NCBI RefSeq assembly: GCF_900086645.1
Contig: NZ_LT576451.1
Location: 1,922,001 to 1,986,000 of the forward strand
Direction: 5' to 3'
Origin: Curtobacterium sp. 9128
Lineage (GTDB): Bacteria > Actinomycetota > Actinomycetes > Actinomycetales > Microbacteriaceae
Length of the DNA: 64,000 nt
Shown one piece after another: positions 27,888 through 36,579 of the stretch. Position numbers and translations under genes: made by a program. Numbering within the stretch: the stretch's first letter is position 1; every line of letters begins with the position of its first letter. The notes beneath the pieces are model-generated. The model saw only the letters and a program-made list of their open reading frames with translations. It had not been told where the DNA came from and did no database searches.

Positions 27888-28655
27888 TCAGCGCATCCGC
27901 GTCGACGCGATCCCGCCGTCGACGTCGATCGTGCCGCCGTTCACGAACGCCGCCTCGTCGGAAACGACCCACCGCACGGCACGAGCGATGTCCACCGGCT
28001 GCACCGGACGGCCCGCCGGGGTGCCTTGCGTCATCGCCGCCAGCACGTCCGCCGAGTCCGCGTTGCCCGGTGTCGCCGTCGCACCCGGTGCGACCGTCAC
28101 GACGCGGATGCCGCGCTGCCCGTACTCTGCGGCCCACGCACGGGTCAGCTGCTCGACCGCTGCCTTTGTCGCCGGGTACAGCGCCATGAACGGCACACCG
28201 ACCCGTGCCATCCACGAGCCGATGTTCACGATGTTCCCGCCGCCGAGCGACACCATCGACGGCGCAAGCGCGGCGACGAGGACGTGCGGGGCGCGGATGT
28301 TCGTCGCGAGGAGCGCCTCGACCGTGTCGTCCGCGAGCGACTCCGTGGGACCACCCGGGTACACGCCGGCGTTGTTCACGAGGACGTCCACGTGCCCGCC
28401 GAGCTGCTCGATCGCGGCGGCAGCGAGTGCCCGCACCTCGTCGGGACCGTCCGACAGATCGGCGACGAGCGGCACCGCGCGGCCGCCCTGGCGCTCGATG
28501 TCGATTGCGACGGCACGCGTGCGGGCTTCGTCGCGGCCGTGGACAGCAACGGCCATGCCTGCAGCGGCGAGTTCGCGCGCGATGGCCTCGCCGATGCCGC
28601 TCGAGGCTCCGGTCACGAGGGCGGTTCGTGTGGTTTCGTTCGCTGTTGTCGTCAT
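27888..28655 (-). CDS. Short-chain dehydrogenase/reductase (SDR)
   Basis: 255 aa from MTTTANETTRTALVTGASSGIGEAIA. It is a classical SDR with NAD(P) motif TGASSGIG (about residues 14-21), NNAGVYPGG, catalytic Ser in NIGSWMARVG and YPATK for the Tyr/Lys pair, and the C-terminal INGG-type VNGGTIDVDGG. Substrate is not predictable. It is divergent from an AraC-type regulator at 28770, with 114 bp between them, and such pairs are commonly regulator and target. Confidence 0.88.
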   Translation of the reverse strand: MTTTANETTRTALVTGASSGIGEAIARELAAAGMAVAVHGRDEARTRAVAIDIERQGGRAVPLVADLSDGPDEVRALAAAAIEQLGGHVDVLVNNAGVYPGGPTESLADDTVEALLATNIRAPHVLVAALAPSMVSLGGGNIVNIGSWMARVGVPFMALYPATKAAVEQLTRAWAAEYGQRGIRVVTVAPGATATPGNADSADVLAAMTQGTPAGRPVQPVDIARAVRWVVSDEAAFVNGGTIDVDGGIASTRMR

Positions 28656-28769
28656 GATTCGATGTTCGGCCGGATGAGGCCCCCTGAAATTGCCCCGTCC
28701 CACGAAGACCTTGCCGGATCCCGCAGGGCGGTCCCGTCGCCGTCGGTCACCCTGGGTAGGTTGGCTGAC

Positions 28770-29714
28770 GTGGACGAGCTCACCGCCCTGCACCTCGACC
28801 GTGCCGCTTCGATCGCGTCCACGCACGCCGCCGTCCTCGGGACCGACCACCACAACGCCGCCGCACGAGCAGGGTCCGCGCACCGTGCCGACGCGCTCGG
28901 CCTCACCGTCTCCCGCGTGTTCGAGCCGACCGGTCTGTTCGACCGCCGCTACGTGCCGTCCCTGTCGGTGGTCCTCCGTGGCCGCAAGCGTTCCATCGTC
29001 GGGGACGACGATCAGGTCTGGGGCCGCGAGCGCTTCATCATCACGCCCGTGGACCTGCCCGTCGTGGCCGGGGTCGTCGACACCGCCGGCAGCGACGGCT
29101 TCGTCTCCGCCGTCTGGCGCCTCGATCCGGCAGTCGTCGGTGAGGTCGTGGCGTCGATGTCGGCGCCATCTGTACCGCCTCGCGGCGAGTTGCCCCGACT
29201 CGGCACCTGGACCGCACCGCTCGCCGACGCGTTCGCGCGACTGCTCGCGCTGCTCGACGCACCCGAGGACGTCCCGGTGCTCTTCCCGCTCGTCTCAAGG
29301 GAGATCGTGCTGCGCCTGCTGCAGACCGAGCAGGCGCCACGCATCACCGCCGCACTCGACGGTTCTGGCACGTCGGTCGTCGCCGCCGCGACCGCCCTGC
29401 TCACCGGACGGATGGCCGAGCCGTGGTCGATGGGACGCCTCGCTCGTGAACTCCGGGTCAGCGAGTCCACCCTCTTCGCGCGCTTCAAGGAAGCCACCGG
29501 CATGACCCCTGCGCAGTACCTCAAGCGGACGCGGCTCGGGGAGGCACGCCGGTTGATGATCGTCCACGGGGAAACGGCCGCCCGAGCGGCCACGGCCGTG
29601 GGGTTCCGCAGTGCGTCGCACTTCTCGCGGGACTACCGGGAGGCGTACGGGCGTCCGCCGGCGGCGGACGCAGTCGCGGCGCGGGCGCAGTTGGCGTTGG
29701 CGACGGCGGTGTAG
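28770..29714 (+). CDS. AraC-family transcriptional regulator
   Basis: 314 aa from a GTG (MDELTALHLDRAASI) with GGGTAGG upstream. It has an N-terminal AraC_N-type sensor domain (about 20-190: SLSVVLRGRKRSIVGDD, FIITPVDLPV) and a C-terminal double helix-turn-helix (about 215-305: WSMGRLARELRVSESTLFARFKEATGMTPAQYLKRTRLGEARRLM and AATAVGFRSASHFSRDYREAYGRPP). This architecture is typical of small-molecule or stress regulators next to oxidoreductases. Likely controls the divergent SDR gene. Confidence 0.9.
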   Translation: MDELTALHLDRAASIASTHAAVLGTDHHNAAARAGSAHRADALGLTVSRVFEPTGLFDRRYVPSLSVVLRGRKRSIVGDDDQVWGRERFIITPVDLPVVAGVVDTAGSDGFVSAVWRLDPAVVGEVVASMSAPSVPPRGELPRLGTWTAPLADAFARLLALLDAPEDVPVLFPLVSREIVLRLLQTEQAPRITAALDGSGTSVVAAATALLTGRMAEPWSMGRLARELRVSESTLFARFKEATGMTPAQYLKRTRLGEARRLMIVHGETAARAATAVGFRSASHFSRDYREAYGRPPAADAVAARAQLALATAV

Positions 29715-29757
29715 GGGAGTCGGTCTTGGCCGGCAGAAGAGTGAGGGAACGAACACC

Positions 29758-30021
29758 ATGCACATCACGGACATCCTCCGGAGCGAGCTGAACGAGTCGG
29801 CGACCGCCGTACCCGATCCGGAATACGGGCCGAACTTCGTCGTGGTCGACGGGATGGTCGACGTCGGCGCGTTGGCTGCACACGTCCTCGAGTTCGCGGC
29901 ACACGTGGTGGACACCCACCGTGTGCCGGGTTCCGGCATCGGCTCAGGGACCCGTGCCCCCTTCCCCCACGAACTCCGCGACCACCTTCGAGCACTCGCT
30001 CAGGACGCCCGGGAGCAGTAG
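29758..30021 (+). CDS. Small acidic hypothetical protein
   Basis: 87 aa, beginning MHITDILRSELNESATAVPD after GAGGGA. Acidic, with no signal or membrane segment, ending ELRDHLRALAQDAREQ. I do not recognise a family. It follows the AraC gene by 43 nt in the same direction and may be cotranscribed. Confidence 0.55.
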   Translation: MHITDILRSELNESATAVPDPEYGPNFVVVDGMVDVGALAAHVLEFAAHVVDTHRVPGSGIGSGTRAPFPHELRDHLRALAQDAREQ

Positions 30022-30066
30022 CGGCCGAGCTCGTTGCTCAGGGGGCGGCGGAGAGCCAGGGCTCCC

Positions 30067-32196
30067 TCAAGCGTGCCGGCTCGGCACGCGCCCAAGCGCT
30101 CCCACCCACAACCCGTCCCGCGCACGAGTCATCCCGACGTACAGCTCGCGGCGGTCGAGCTCACGGCGCTCGCGGGCGGCGACGGACTCGGTGTCGGGAG
30201 CGTCCGCGAGGAGCTTCGCCGGCACGTGCGGCAGCAGGACCTGCTTGAACTCGAGGCCCTTCGCACGCTTGATGGTGCCCACGCGGACCCGGTCGGAGCT
30301 CTTGCCGGCGTAGTGCTTTAGCGAGACGGACGGCACACCCGCGGCGTCGAGGACCGCCATCACCTTGTCGGCCTGCGGATTCGTCGCGGTGAGGATCCCG
30401 ACGTCGCCGCGGCCGGTGCCGACGAGTCGGAGGACCTCCTCCACGCGGGCGAGCAGCGCGGCATCGTGCTCCGCACGGTCGGCGAACCGACGGACGGCAG
30501 GCGTCGGGCCGGATCGGGTGACGTCGGACACCGCATCGCCGGCACCGTCGACCCCCTCGATGTCGACGAACTGGTCGTCCGCCACCATCTGCTTCGCGAA
30601 CTCGAGGATCTCTGCGGTGTTGCGATGGTTCACGTCGAGGACGACACCGCGCCCGGCCAGGCTGATGCCGACCTCGCCGAGGGTGTACCCGCCCGGGTAG
30701 ATCGTCTGCTGGCCGTCGCCGATGAGGGTGAGGCCGTCCGGACGATCGCCGACCAGCGCGTGCAGGAGCGAGACCATCGCACACGATAGGTCCTGCGCCT
30801 CGTCCACGATGACGGCGTCGTAGCGGTCGAGCGGCTGCTCGCGGACGGCATCGCGGGCGAGCAGGACCACGTCCTCGAAGTCGCAGACGCCCCTGCTGCG
30901 GAGGTTCGTCGAGTACGCCTCGTACAGGTCCCAGACCGCCTGCCGGATCTCGACCGGCAGCGCGTGCTTCCGCCCGACGCGCGCCAGGTCGGCGTACTCG
31001 TCGAAGTGCGTTAGCCCACGACCCTTGATGACGTGCCCGATCTCCTCTTCCCAGTACCGGCGTGTGAAGCGCGGGGCGCGCAGTGGACTGGAGGCTCCGA
31101 TCACGTTCCATGCATCGGCGAACGCGCGCCCGGCCTCCAGTCCGTCGATGCGGAACGCGACCCCGCGCTCCTGCAGGAGCTGGCTGGCGAAGGCGTGGAC
31201 GTTGACGAAGTCGACGCGGTCGACCATGTCGGGCGCGAGGCGTTCGAGCAGCGACCGCAGGACGGCCGGGAGGGTGCGGATGTAGGTGGTGAAGAGGACG
31301 CGGCCGCCGGTCGCGCGTGCCAGGTACGCGGCGCGGTGGAGGCCGACGACGGTCTTGCCGGTGCCGGCAGCGCCTCGGATGCGGGCGGGGCCGTTGAAGT
31401 TGCGGCGGACGAGCTTGGCCTGGGCGGGGTCGAGGAAGGCCATCCACTCCTCGATGGGGGCGTCGAGGACGCCATCGAGGAGGCGGTCGTGGAGTTCTTC
31501 GGTGTCGATGGGTTCGGGGTCTGCCGACGATGCTGGGTCGAGTGTCGGATCAGGGTCGCGGGGGAGGACCGTGGCCGGGACGACGACCTGCGCGGTGACG
31601 GCGTCTTCCTCGCCGATGACCGGGAAGTGGGCGAGGACCGCGGCGAGGAGCTGGTCGACGCGGGACGCGCTCAGGCGGCGACCGCGCTTCGTGATGTGCG
31701 CGATGAGGTCGTGGACACCGACGACGTCCACCGAGGCGACTTCGGCGTGCACCTTCTTCTGGCCTGCCAGGGCGACGACGGCGTGGACCTCGCCTGGCGG
31801 GAGGCCGATCTCCGCGAGGGCGGCCTCGGTCTTCCACGCCAGGTCGGCGAGGTTGGCGACGTCGTCGGTGACGTCCTCTTGGCCGCGGGTGATGCGGCCG
31901 TCGTGCACGGCAACGTCGCGCCAGGCCTTCGTGTCGACGATGAAGACGCCGGCGCTGCCGACGACGACCATGTCGACCTGGGCTGTCTTGCTGCCGGGCC
32001 AGCGGCGGTCGGCGAGGAGGTGGTAGCCGATGCCGGCCAGGGGAGCGAGGACCTTCGCGGTCTCGCTCTCGGTGCGGTGGGCGATGTCGAAGCGGCTGGC
32101 GCGGGCTTCGGCTTCGTCGGCTTGGCGGCGGAGTTCGTGGGCGCGGCCTCGTTGGCGGCGGGCTTCTGTGCGTGCTGAGTCGCCGGCGATGGTCAT
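30067..32196 (-). CDS. NERD-domain UvrD/Rep-type helicase
   Basis: 709 aa. An N-terminal basic coiled segment is followed by a nuclease-related NERD domain (about 45-140: LADRRWPGSKTAQVDMVVVGSAGVFIVDTKAW), then a superfamily 1 helicase with Walker A GAAGTGKTVVGLHRAAYLA near 280, Walker B VIVDEAQDLS, and C-terminal motifs HYAGKSSDRVRVGTIKRAKGLEFKQVLLP and YVGMTRARDGLWV. The presence of both nuclease-like and helicase parts suggests DNA repair or defence. An inverted pair of the GGACTGGAGGC element lies inside (31085-31143). Confidence 0.88.
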   Translation of the reverse strand: MTIAGDSARTEARRQRGRAHELRRQADEAEARASRFDIAHRTESETAKVLAPLAGIGYHLLADRRWPGSKTAQVDMVVVGSAGVFIVDTKAWRDVAVHDGRITRGQEDVTDDVANLADLAWKTEAALAEIGLPPGEVHAVVALAGQKKVHAEVASVDVVGVHDLIAHITKRGRRLSASRVDQLLAAVLAHFPVIGEEDAVTAQVVVPATVLPRDPDPTLDPASSADPEPIDTEELHDRLLDGVLDAPIEEWMAFLDPAQAKLVRRNFNGPARIRGAAGTGKTVVGLHRAAYLARATGGRVLFTTYIRTLPAVLRSLLERLAPDMVDRVDFVNVHAFASQLLQERGVAFRIDGLEAGRAFADAWNVIGASSPLRAPRFTRRYWEEEIGHVIKGRGLTHFDEYADLARVGRKHALPVEIRQAVWDLYEAYSTNLRSRGVCDFEDVVLLARDAVREQPLDRYDAVIVDEAQDLSCAMVSLLHALVGDRPDGLTLIGDGQQTIYPGGYTLGEVGISLAGRGVVLDVNHRNTAEILEFAKQMVADDQFVDIEGVDGAGDAVSDVTRSGPTPAVRRFADRAEHDAALLARVEEVLRLVGTGRGDVGILTATNPQADKVMAVLDAAGVPSVSLKHYAGKSSDRVRVGTIKRAKGLEFKQVLLPHVPAKLLADAPDTESVAARERRELDRRELYVGMTRARDGLWVGALGRVPSRHA
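31085..31143. repeat. Inverted pair of GGACTGGAGGC elements inside helicase gene
   Basis: GGACTGGAGGC (31085-31095) and GCCTCCAGTCC (31133-31143) form an 11-bp perfect stem with a 37-nt loop. The host gene on the minus strand reads the two arms in different frames, as GLEAG and as ASSP. The frame remains open across the element. Confidence 0.6.
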
Positions 32197-32400
32197 GGTG
32201 TGGTGCCCCCTCGACCTGCGCCTCCCGCGGGCGGATGGTCATGAGCCATTCTCGTGGCTCGCCGTGGCGGACAGTAGGACCAATTCTGGGGGCCGGTAGT
32301 TCGCGTGTGCCGTTGTTCGCGTTGGCGGCGTGGGTGACCGCCGAAAGGCGGCGGTTGGTCAGAAGACACCGGTACCGACTCCGGGTTCGGACGGAGGGCG

Positions 32401-32907
32401 TTATTCGCAGCCGACTCCATCGCCATCTCGGTCGAGCTTCCGGGAGTATCCCGGGTCTCCGGTCCGGACTGGGGCTGCGCCGGCAGCGCGAGCGGCGTCG
32501 CAGTTCGCGTAGTACACAGATCCTGCAGCCTGAGCTGGTTGCTGGGCCGCAGCCGCCTGAGCCTGCGCGGCTGCATCGGCGGCGGCTTGCGCCGCTGCTG
32601 CGTCCGCAGCTGCCTTCGCGTCCGCGGCAGCTTGCGCCGCCGCCGCATCTGCTGCTGCCTTCGCGTCTGCCGCTGCTTGCGCTGCAGACGCCTCCTCTGC
32701 AGCTTTCTGAGCTTCGACTTCCGCTGCAGCCGATGCCGATGCGGAAGCCGCAGCAGCGGAAGCCGACGAGCTCGCCGTAAGGAGGCCCGCCGCGCTTCCA
32801 GCTGCCCCGGTCACGTCCGCAGAACTGCAAGCACTGACTGCGACCACGAGGGCTATGGCGCCCCCGAATGTGAAAGCGACTCGACGAAGCTTCGATGGGG
32901 TGCTCAT
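32401..32907 (-). CDS. Lipoprotein with Ala-rich repeats and Excalibur domain
   Basis: 168 aa from MSTPSKLRRVAF, with GGAG upstream. The signal ends VVAVSAC (lipobox VSAC). The middle is an Ala-rich, probably coiled-coil stretch of near-identical 14-15 residue units (AAADAKAAADAAAAQ). The C-terminus is an Excalibur calcium-binding domain: YYANCDAARAAGAAPVRTGD PGYSRKLDRDGDGVGCE, with the DxDxDGxxCE loop. Cell-surface location is expected; function unknown. Transcribed in the same direction as the helicase. The stretch 32197-32400 between them shows no gene. Confidence 0.82.
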   Translation of the reverse strand: MSTPSKLRRVAFTFGGAIALVVAVSACSSADVTGAAGSAAGLLTASSSASAAAASASASAAAEVEAQKAAEEASAAQAAADAKAAADAAAAQAAADAKAAADAAAAQAAADAAAQAQAAAAQQPAQAAGSVYYANCDAARAAGAAPVRTGDPGYSRKLDRDGDGVGCE

Positions 32908-33110
32908 ACCAGGTGCTCCAATATCTGAGGAAGGTTCCATTCTCGTGATCTGATCCCATCGAGTCGATGCCCCGTTCGTGGGGTTGCGTCTTCACGCAGC
33001 TCCTCGGTGGTTGCGTTGTCGCCGCTCAGAGCTGCGTCGGGTCCGAGTCCCGACGTCGAGAGAGTTGTTCGTCACGTGAGCGTTCTCGAGCGAGCTGCTA
33101 GCGTGCGGAC

Positions 33111-33431
33111 ATGGCAGATGAGGGACTTCGCGACGAACTACGCGAGTTCGTCACCGAACGTGACTGGGCACAGTTCCATTCACCGGAGAACCTCGCGAAG
33201 AGCATCTCGATCGAGGCAGCTGAGCTCCTTGAATGTTTCCAGTGGTCGGCGGACGCGGACGACAGCAGAGTGCATGCGGAGCTCGCCGACGTCCTGACCT
33301 ACTGTCTTCTGCTCGCCGATCGGCTGGGCGTCGAACCGGTCGATCTCGTCCGAGCGAAGCTCGCTGTGACCAGGGAGAAATACCCGATCGACAAAGCCCG
33401 AGGACGAAGCACCAAGTATGACCAGCTTTGA
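33111..33431 (+). CDS. MazG-like nucleotide pyrophosphohydrolase
   Basis: 106 aa, full length for the short MazG-like family. It shows WAQFHSPENLAKSISIEAAELLECFQW, the metal-binding ExxE motif (EAAELLE), and HAELADVLTYCLLLADRLG with the second ExxD motif. These enzymes hydrolyse (d)NTPs to monophosphates. The 3' end overlaps the next gene by 14 bp. Pairing with a DUF2075-type helicase is a recurring gene association and suggests a joint role, possibly in phage defence through nucleotide control. Confidence 0.85.
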   Translation: MADEGLRDELREFVTERDWAQFHSPENLAKSISIEAAELLECFQWSADADDSRVHAELADVLTYCLLLADRLGVEPVDLVRAKLAVTREKYPIDKARGRSTKYDQL

Positions 33432-35130
33432 CATCGAGAAGTGGCCGTTCAGCGAGGCTCACCTCCGGTTGTGGCGTGAAAGAGACTCCCGGTTCTTGAA
33501 CTGGCCGGTCGTCTACATCCTCGATGACGGGAAACGGGTGTACGTCGGCGAGACGCTCAACACCGCGGCAAGGATGCGCCAGCACCTGGATTCGGAAGAA
33601 CGGCGCTCGTTGAAGGCCGTTCGCCTGGTGCTCGACAGCACGTTCAACAAGTCCGTGTGCCTCGATCTCGAGTCTCAGCTCATCGGCTTGTTCGCTGGCG
33701 ACGACAAGTACACCGTGCTCAACAGCAACAAGGGCATCGTGAACGCGGACTACTACGATCGAGAGCGTTACCGAAAGACATTCGATGCGGTCTTCGACGC
33801 CCTGAGATCGCAGGAGCTCTTCACACGGAGCATCGCGGATATCGAGAACAGCGAGCTGTACAAGCTCTCTCCGTTCAAAGCTCTCAACCGGGATCAAGCG
33901 GTGGTCACGGAAGACATCCTCGAGGGATTGTTCGACGACCTCGAATCAGGCGCGAACAGCACGATCGTCGTTCAAGGAGACCCGGGTACCGGGAAGACGA
34001 TCGTCGCTGTCTATCTCCTCAAGTTGCTCCGCGACATCGCTGATGGCGTAGGGATCGACGAGATCGACGGCGACTCGATGTTCTCGGACTACTTCACCGA
34101 CGGGCACCGCGAGCTCCTCGACGGCTTCCGAGTGGGATTGGTGGTGCCACAGCAGGCGTTGCGTACCTCGCTGAAGCGTGTGTTCATGAAGACCCCAGGT
34201 CTCGACAAGTCGATGGTCCTCAGCCCGTTCGAGGTCGGCAAGAGCGAGGAGCGATGGGACTTGCTGGTCGTGGATGAGTCTCACCGGTTGAACCATCGAG
34301 CGAACCAGGCGTCAGGTCCCCAGAACAAGAGCTTTGGCGAGATCAACGAGAGACTCTTCGGGGTAGATGCTGACCACTACACGCAGGTGGATTGGATCAA
34401 GCACCAGAGCGCCCATCAAGTGTTCCTCCTCGACTCAGAGCAGAGCGTGCGGCCAGCTGACTTGCCCCAAACGCTTCAAGCGGACTTGGTGCGCAAGGCG
34501 CGCGGCCTCCATCGGCACTACCGACTCTTCACACAGATGCGGGTTCAGGGTGGCGCTGACTACGTCTCCTATGTCCGTTCGATAATGCGCGGCGAAACCC
34601 CTGGGGTGAAGTCATTCGGTGACTACGAATTGAGGATGTACGACGATCTCGGTGCGATGCACGACGCGATCCGTGCGAAGGACGATGAAGTTGGGCTCTC
34701 CCGTCTCGTCGCTGGATACGCATGGGAGTGGAAGAGCAAGCGTGATCGATCTGCGATCGACATAGAGATCGACGGGCGTCGGCTGCAGTGGAACCAGACG
34801 CAGACCGACTGGATCACGTCCACCGGAGCGGTCGACCAAGTGGGCTCGATCCACACGGTCCAGGGGTACGACCTCAACTACGTCGGAGTGATCATCGGTC
34901 CGGACCTCCGTTTCGACGTGATCGCTCGGCGGATCGTCTTCGACCGATCGAACTACTTCGACAAGAAGGGAATGGAGAACAACCCCCGCCTCGGTATCAC
35001 CTACACCGACGAAGACGTCCGACGCTTCGTCACGAACGCGTACTCGGTGCTCCTCACGCGAGGTGTCAGGGGGACCTTCGTTCACGTCGTCGACCCCGAA
35101 CTCCGCCGGCACCTCCGACAGTTCTTCTGA
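33418..35130 (+). CDS. GIY-YIG nuclease fused to DUF2075-type helicase/ATPase
   Basis: 570 aa. The N-terminal GIY-YIG domain reads WPVVYILDDGKRVYVGET at residues 30-47, followed by MRQHL. Then come Walker A GDPGTGKT (187-194), Walker B LLVVDESHRLN, and the DUF2075 motif SIHTVQGYDLNYVGVIIGPDL. The late segment VTNAYSVLLTRGVRGTFVHV is the usual family ending. It is likely a nucleic-acid-stimulated nuclease-helicase. It overlaps the MazG-like gene, so the two are one translational unit. By eye this region is less GC-rich than the surrounding genes, consistent with transfer. Confidence 0.85.
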   Translation: MTSFDIEKWPFSEAHLRLWRERDSRFLNWPVVYILDDGKRVYVGETLNTAARMRQHLDSEERRSLKAVRLVLDSTFNKSVCLDLESQLIGLFAGDDKYTVLNSNKGIVNADYYDRERYRKTFDAVFDALRSQELFTRSIADIENSELYKLSPFKALNRDQAVVTEDILEGLFDDLESGANSTIVVQGDPGTGKTIVAVYLLKLLRDIADGVGIDEIDGDSMFSDYFTDGHRELLDGFRVGLVVPQQALRTSLKRVFMKTPGLDKSMVLSPFEVGKSEERWDLLVVDESHRLNHRANQASGPQNKSFGEINERLFGVDADHYTQVDWIKHQSAHQVFLLDSEQSVRPADLPQTLQADLVRKARGLHRHYRLFTQMRVQGGADYVSYVRSIMRGETPGVKSFGDYELRMYDDLGAMHDAIRAKDDEVGLSRLVAGYAWEWKSKRDRSAIDIEIDGRRLQWNQTQTDWITSTGAVDQVGSIHTVQGYDLNYVGVIIGPDLRFDVIARRIVFDRSNYFDKKGMENNPRLGITYTDEDVRRFVTNAYSVLLTRGVRGTFVHVVDPELRRHLRQFF

Positions 35131-35222
35131 CGATCGGTGTCGCCGGGAGAGAACTCACCCGACGCTGGATCCCCTGACTCGTTATCCTGTCGACCGTTAG
35201 CAAAGCGGTCGATAGGGGAAAC

Positions 35223-36173
35223 GTGCGGATCTTCTGGGTCAACCAGGGACAGACGTTCGACGAAGAACGACGAGCTCGAGTCCTGTGGGCCCCGAAGCGC
35301 TCCCGGAGAGGTCCCGGCCAGACCGCGGGAACCAGTCGCGCGCACTGGGACCGCTTGCTCGAAGCGACCGCCGGTGACGTGGTCTTCCATTATTCACGCG
35401 GTGCTGTCCGTGCGTGGAGCACCGTCCTGGCACCCGCGTTCGAAGGGCCACCACCTTTCGAGGACCCAGCGAGGAGATGGTCCGCTGACGGCCGAGTGTT
35501 GCGAGTCGAGATACAAGAGCTCGACCGCCCGATCGCCCTCGACGAGATCCCCTTCGAACTCCGAACGGAAACTGACACTACCGCCTGGCCGTTCTCGCGA
35601 CGGGGTGCGGTGAAGCAGGTCTACCTCACCGAGATCGGAGGGGCGCTGTCGACCTGGCTCCTCACGCAAGCCGGTCTTCGCGCCGACGCCGCACAGCTTC
35701 AGGCCTGGCCCGATGACGACGACGCCGTCGAGCACTTCACGTACCGCGGGGATCGACAAGTCGTGGTGAACGCGCGCGGGGAGCAGTCGGCACTTCGCAG
35801 GTACCTGTTTGGTGATGTGCTCTTCGCGACCTGCGCTCTCTGCGGTCGTGACCTTCCCGTCGCGATGCTCGTGACAGCGCACATCAAACGACGCGCGGAC
35901 ACATCGCGGTCCGAGAGAGCGCGAAGAGACACTGTCATGCCGGCCTGTCTGATCGGCTGCGACTCGCTTTTCGAACTCGGATACGTCGTCGTCGCCAAAG
36001 GCGGTCTGATCGAACGTGGTCCACGCCGCGCGCCGATGACCGAGGACCTCACGCTCGCCGTGAACGCTCTCGTCGGGCGAACCTGCGGCGCGTGGGATGA
36101 GTTCACTGAACGGTACTTCGCGCACCACCGGCGGTTCCAGCGTGCAATCAATCGCCGCTACGGGCTCGGCTGA
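35223..36173 (+). CDS. EVE-like domain plus HNH-type endonuclease
   Basis: 316 aa, GTG start after TAGGGGAAAC. The N-terminus (RIFWVNQGQTFDEER... then HWDRLLEATAGDVVFHYSRGAVRAWSTV) resembles EVE/ASCH folds that read modified bases. The C-terminal part has CALCGRDLPVAMLVTAHIKRRADTS and VMPACLIGCDSLFELGYVVV. This corresponds to an HNH nuclease with the AHIK histidine, although the classical Asn position reads differently. Such fusions are usually type IV-like restriction enzymes against modified DNA. Its end overlaps the convergent Nudix gene by 16 bp. Confidence 0.72.
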   Translation: MRIFWVNQGQTFDEERRARVLWAPKRSRRGPGQTAGTSRAHWDRLLEATAGDVVFHYSRGAVRAWSTVLAPAFEGPPPFEDPARRWSADGRVLRVEIQELDRPIALDEIPFELRTETDTTAWPFSRRGAVKQVYLTEIGGALSTWLLTQAGLRADAAQLQAWPDDDDAVEHFTYRGDRQVVVNARGEQSALRRYLFGDVLFATCALCGRDLPVAMLVTAHIKRRADTSRSERARRDTVMPACLIGCDSLFELGYVVVAKGGLIERGPRRAPMTEDLTLAVNALVGRTCGAWDEFTERYFAHHRRFQRAINRRYGLG

Positions 36174-36562
36174 CCCGCTGAGACGATACGCACCGCCGGA
36201 AGGTCGGGCGGCGCCCACCGGAGAAGATGGAGCTCCGACGGTGTCACCCAACGCAGCTCGTCGTGGTCGGTGCTGCGTTTCGGGCCTTCGCTGTCGAATG
36301 CGACGCGGTAGCACGCGAGGTCGATCCGGGCGCTGCCGACGGCGGTCGTGTCTCGGGTGATCAGCGCTCCGATCTGTGACTCGATGTCGAGCTCCTCGCG
36401 CAACTCACGTGCGAGGGCACCCCGCGGCTCTTCGCCCCTCTCGACCTTTCCACCTGGGAACTCCCAATACCCAGCGGATGCTCGCCCCGGCGAGCGACGG
36501 CAGACGAACACCGATCCGTCGTCGCGCGTGAGGACAGCGGCAACCACCTCGATGTTCGGCAT
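36158..36562 (-). CDS. Nudix hydrolase, MutT-like
   Basis: 134 aa. The Nudix box is GGKVERGEEPRGALARELREELDI (all catalytic Glu/Arg positions present). The N-terminus VVAAVLTRDDGSVFVCRRSPGRASAGYWEFPGG is MutT-like and suggests an (8-oxo)dGTP or related nucleotide substrate. It lies between a restriction-type nuclease and Vsr, 17 nt downstream of the Vsr gene and in the same direction. This Nudix-Vsr neighbourhood fits nucleotide/DNA quality control in a defence module. Confidence 0.88.
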   Translation of the reverse strand: MPNIEVVAAVLTRDDGSVFVCRRSPGRASAGYWEFPGGKVERGEEPRGALARELREELDIESQIGALITRDTTAVGSARIDLACYRVAFDSEGPKRSTDHDELRWVTPSELHLLRWAPPDLPAVRIVSAGQPSP

Positions 36563-36579
36563 GCCCTCTGTCTACAGGA

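Noticed and set aside
32520..32740. Possible mobile or CRISPR-like repeat
   Set aside because: The periodicity is the Ala-rich coding repeat of the Excalibur lipoprotein.
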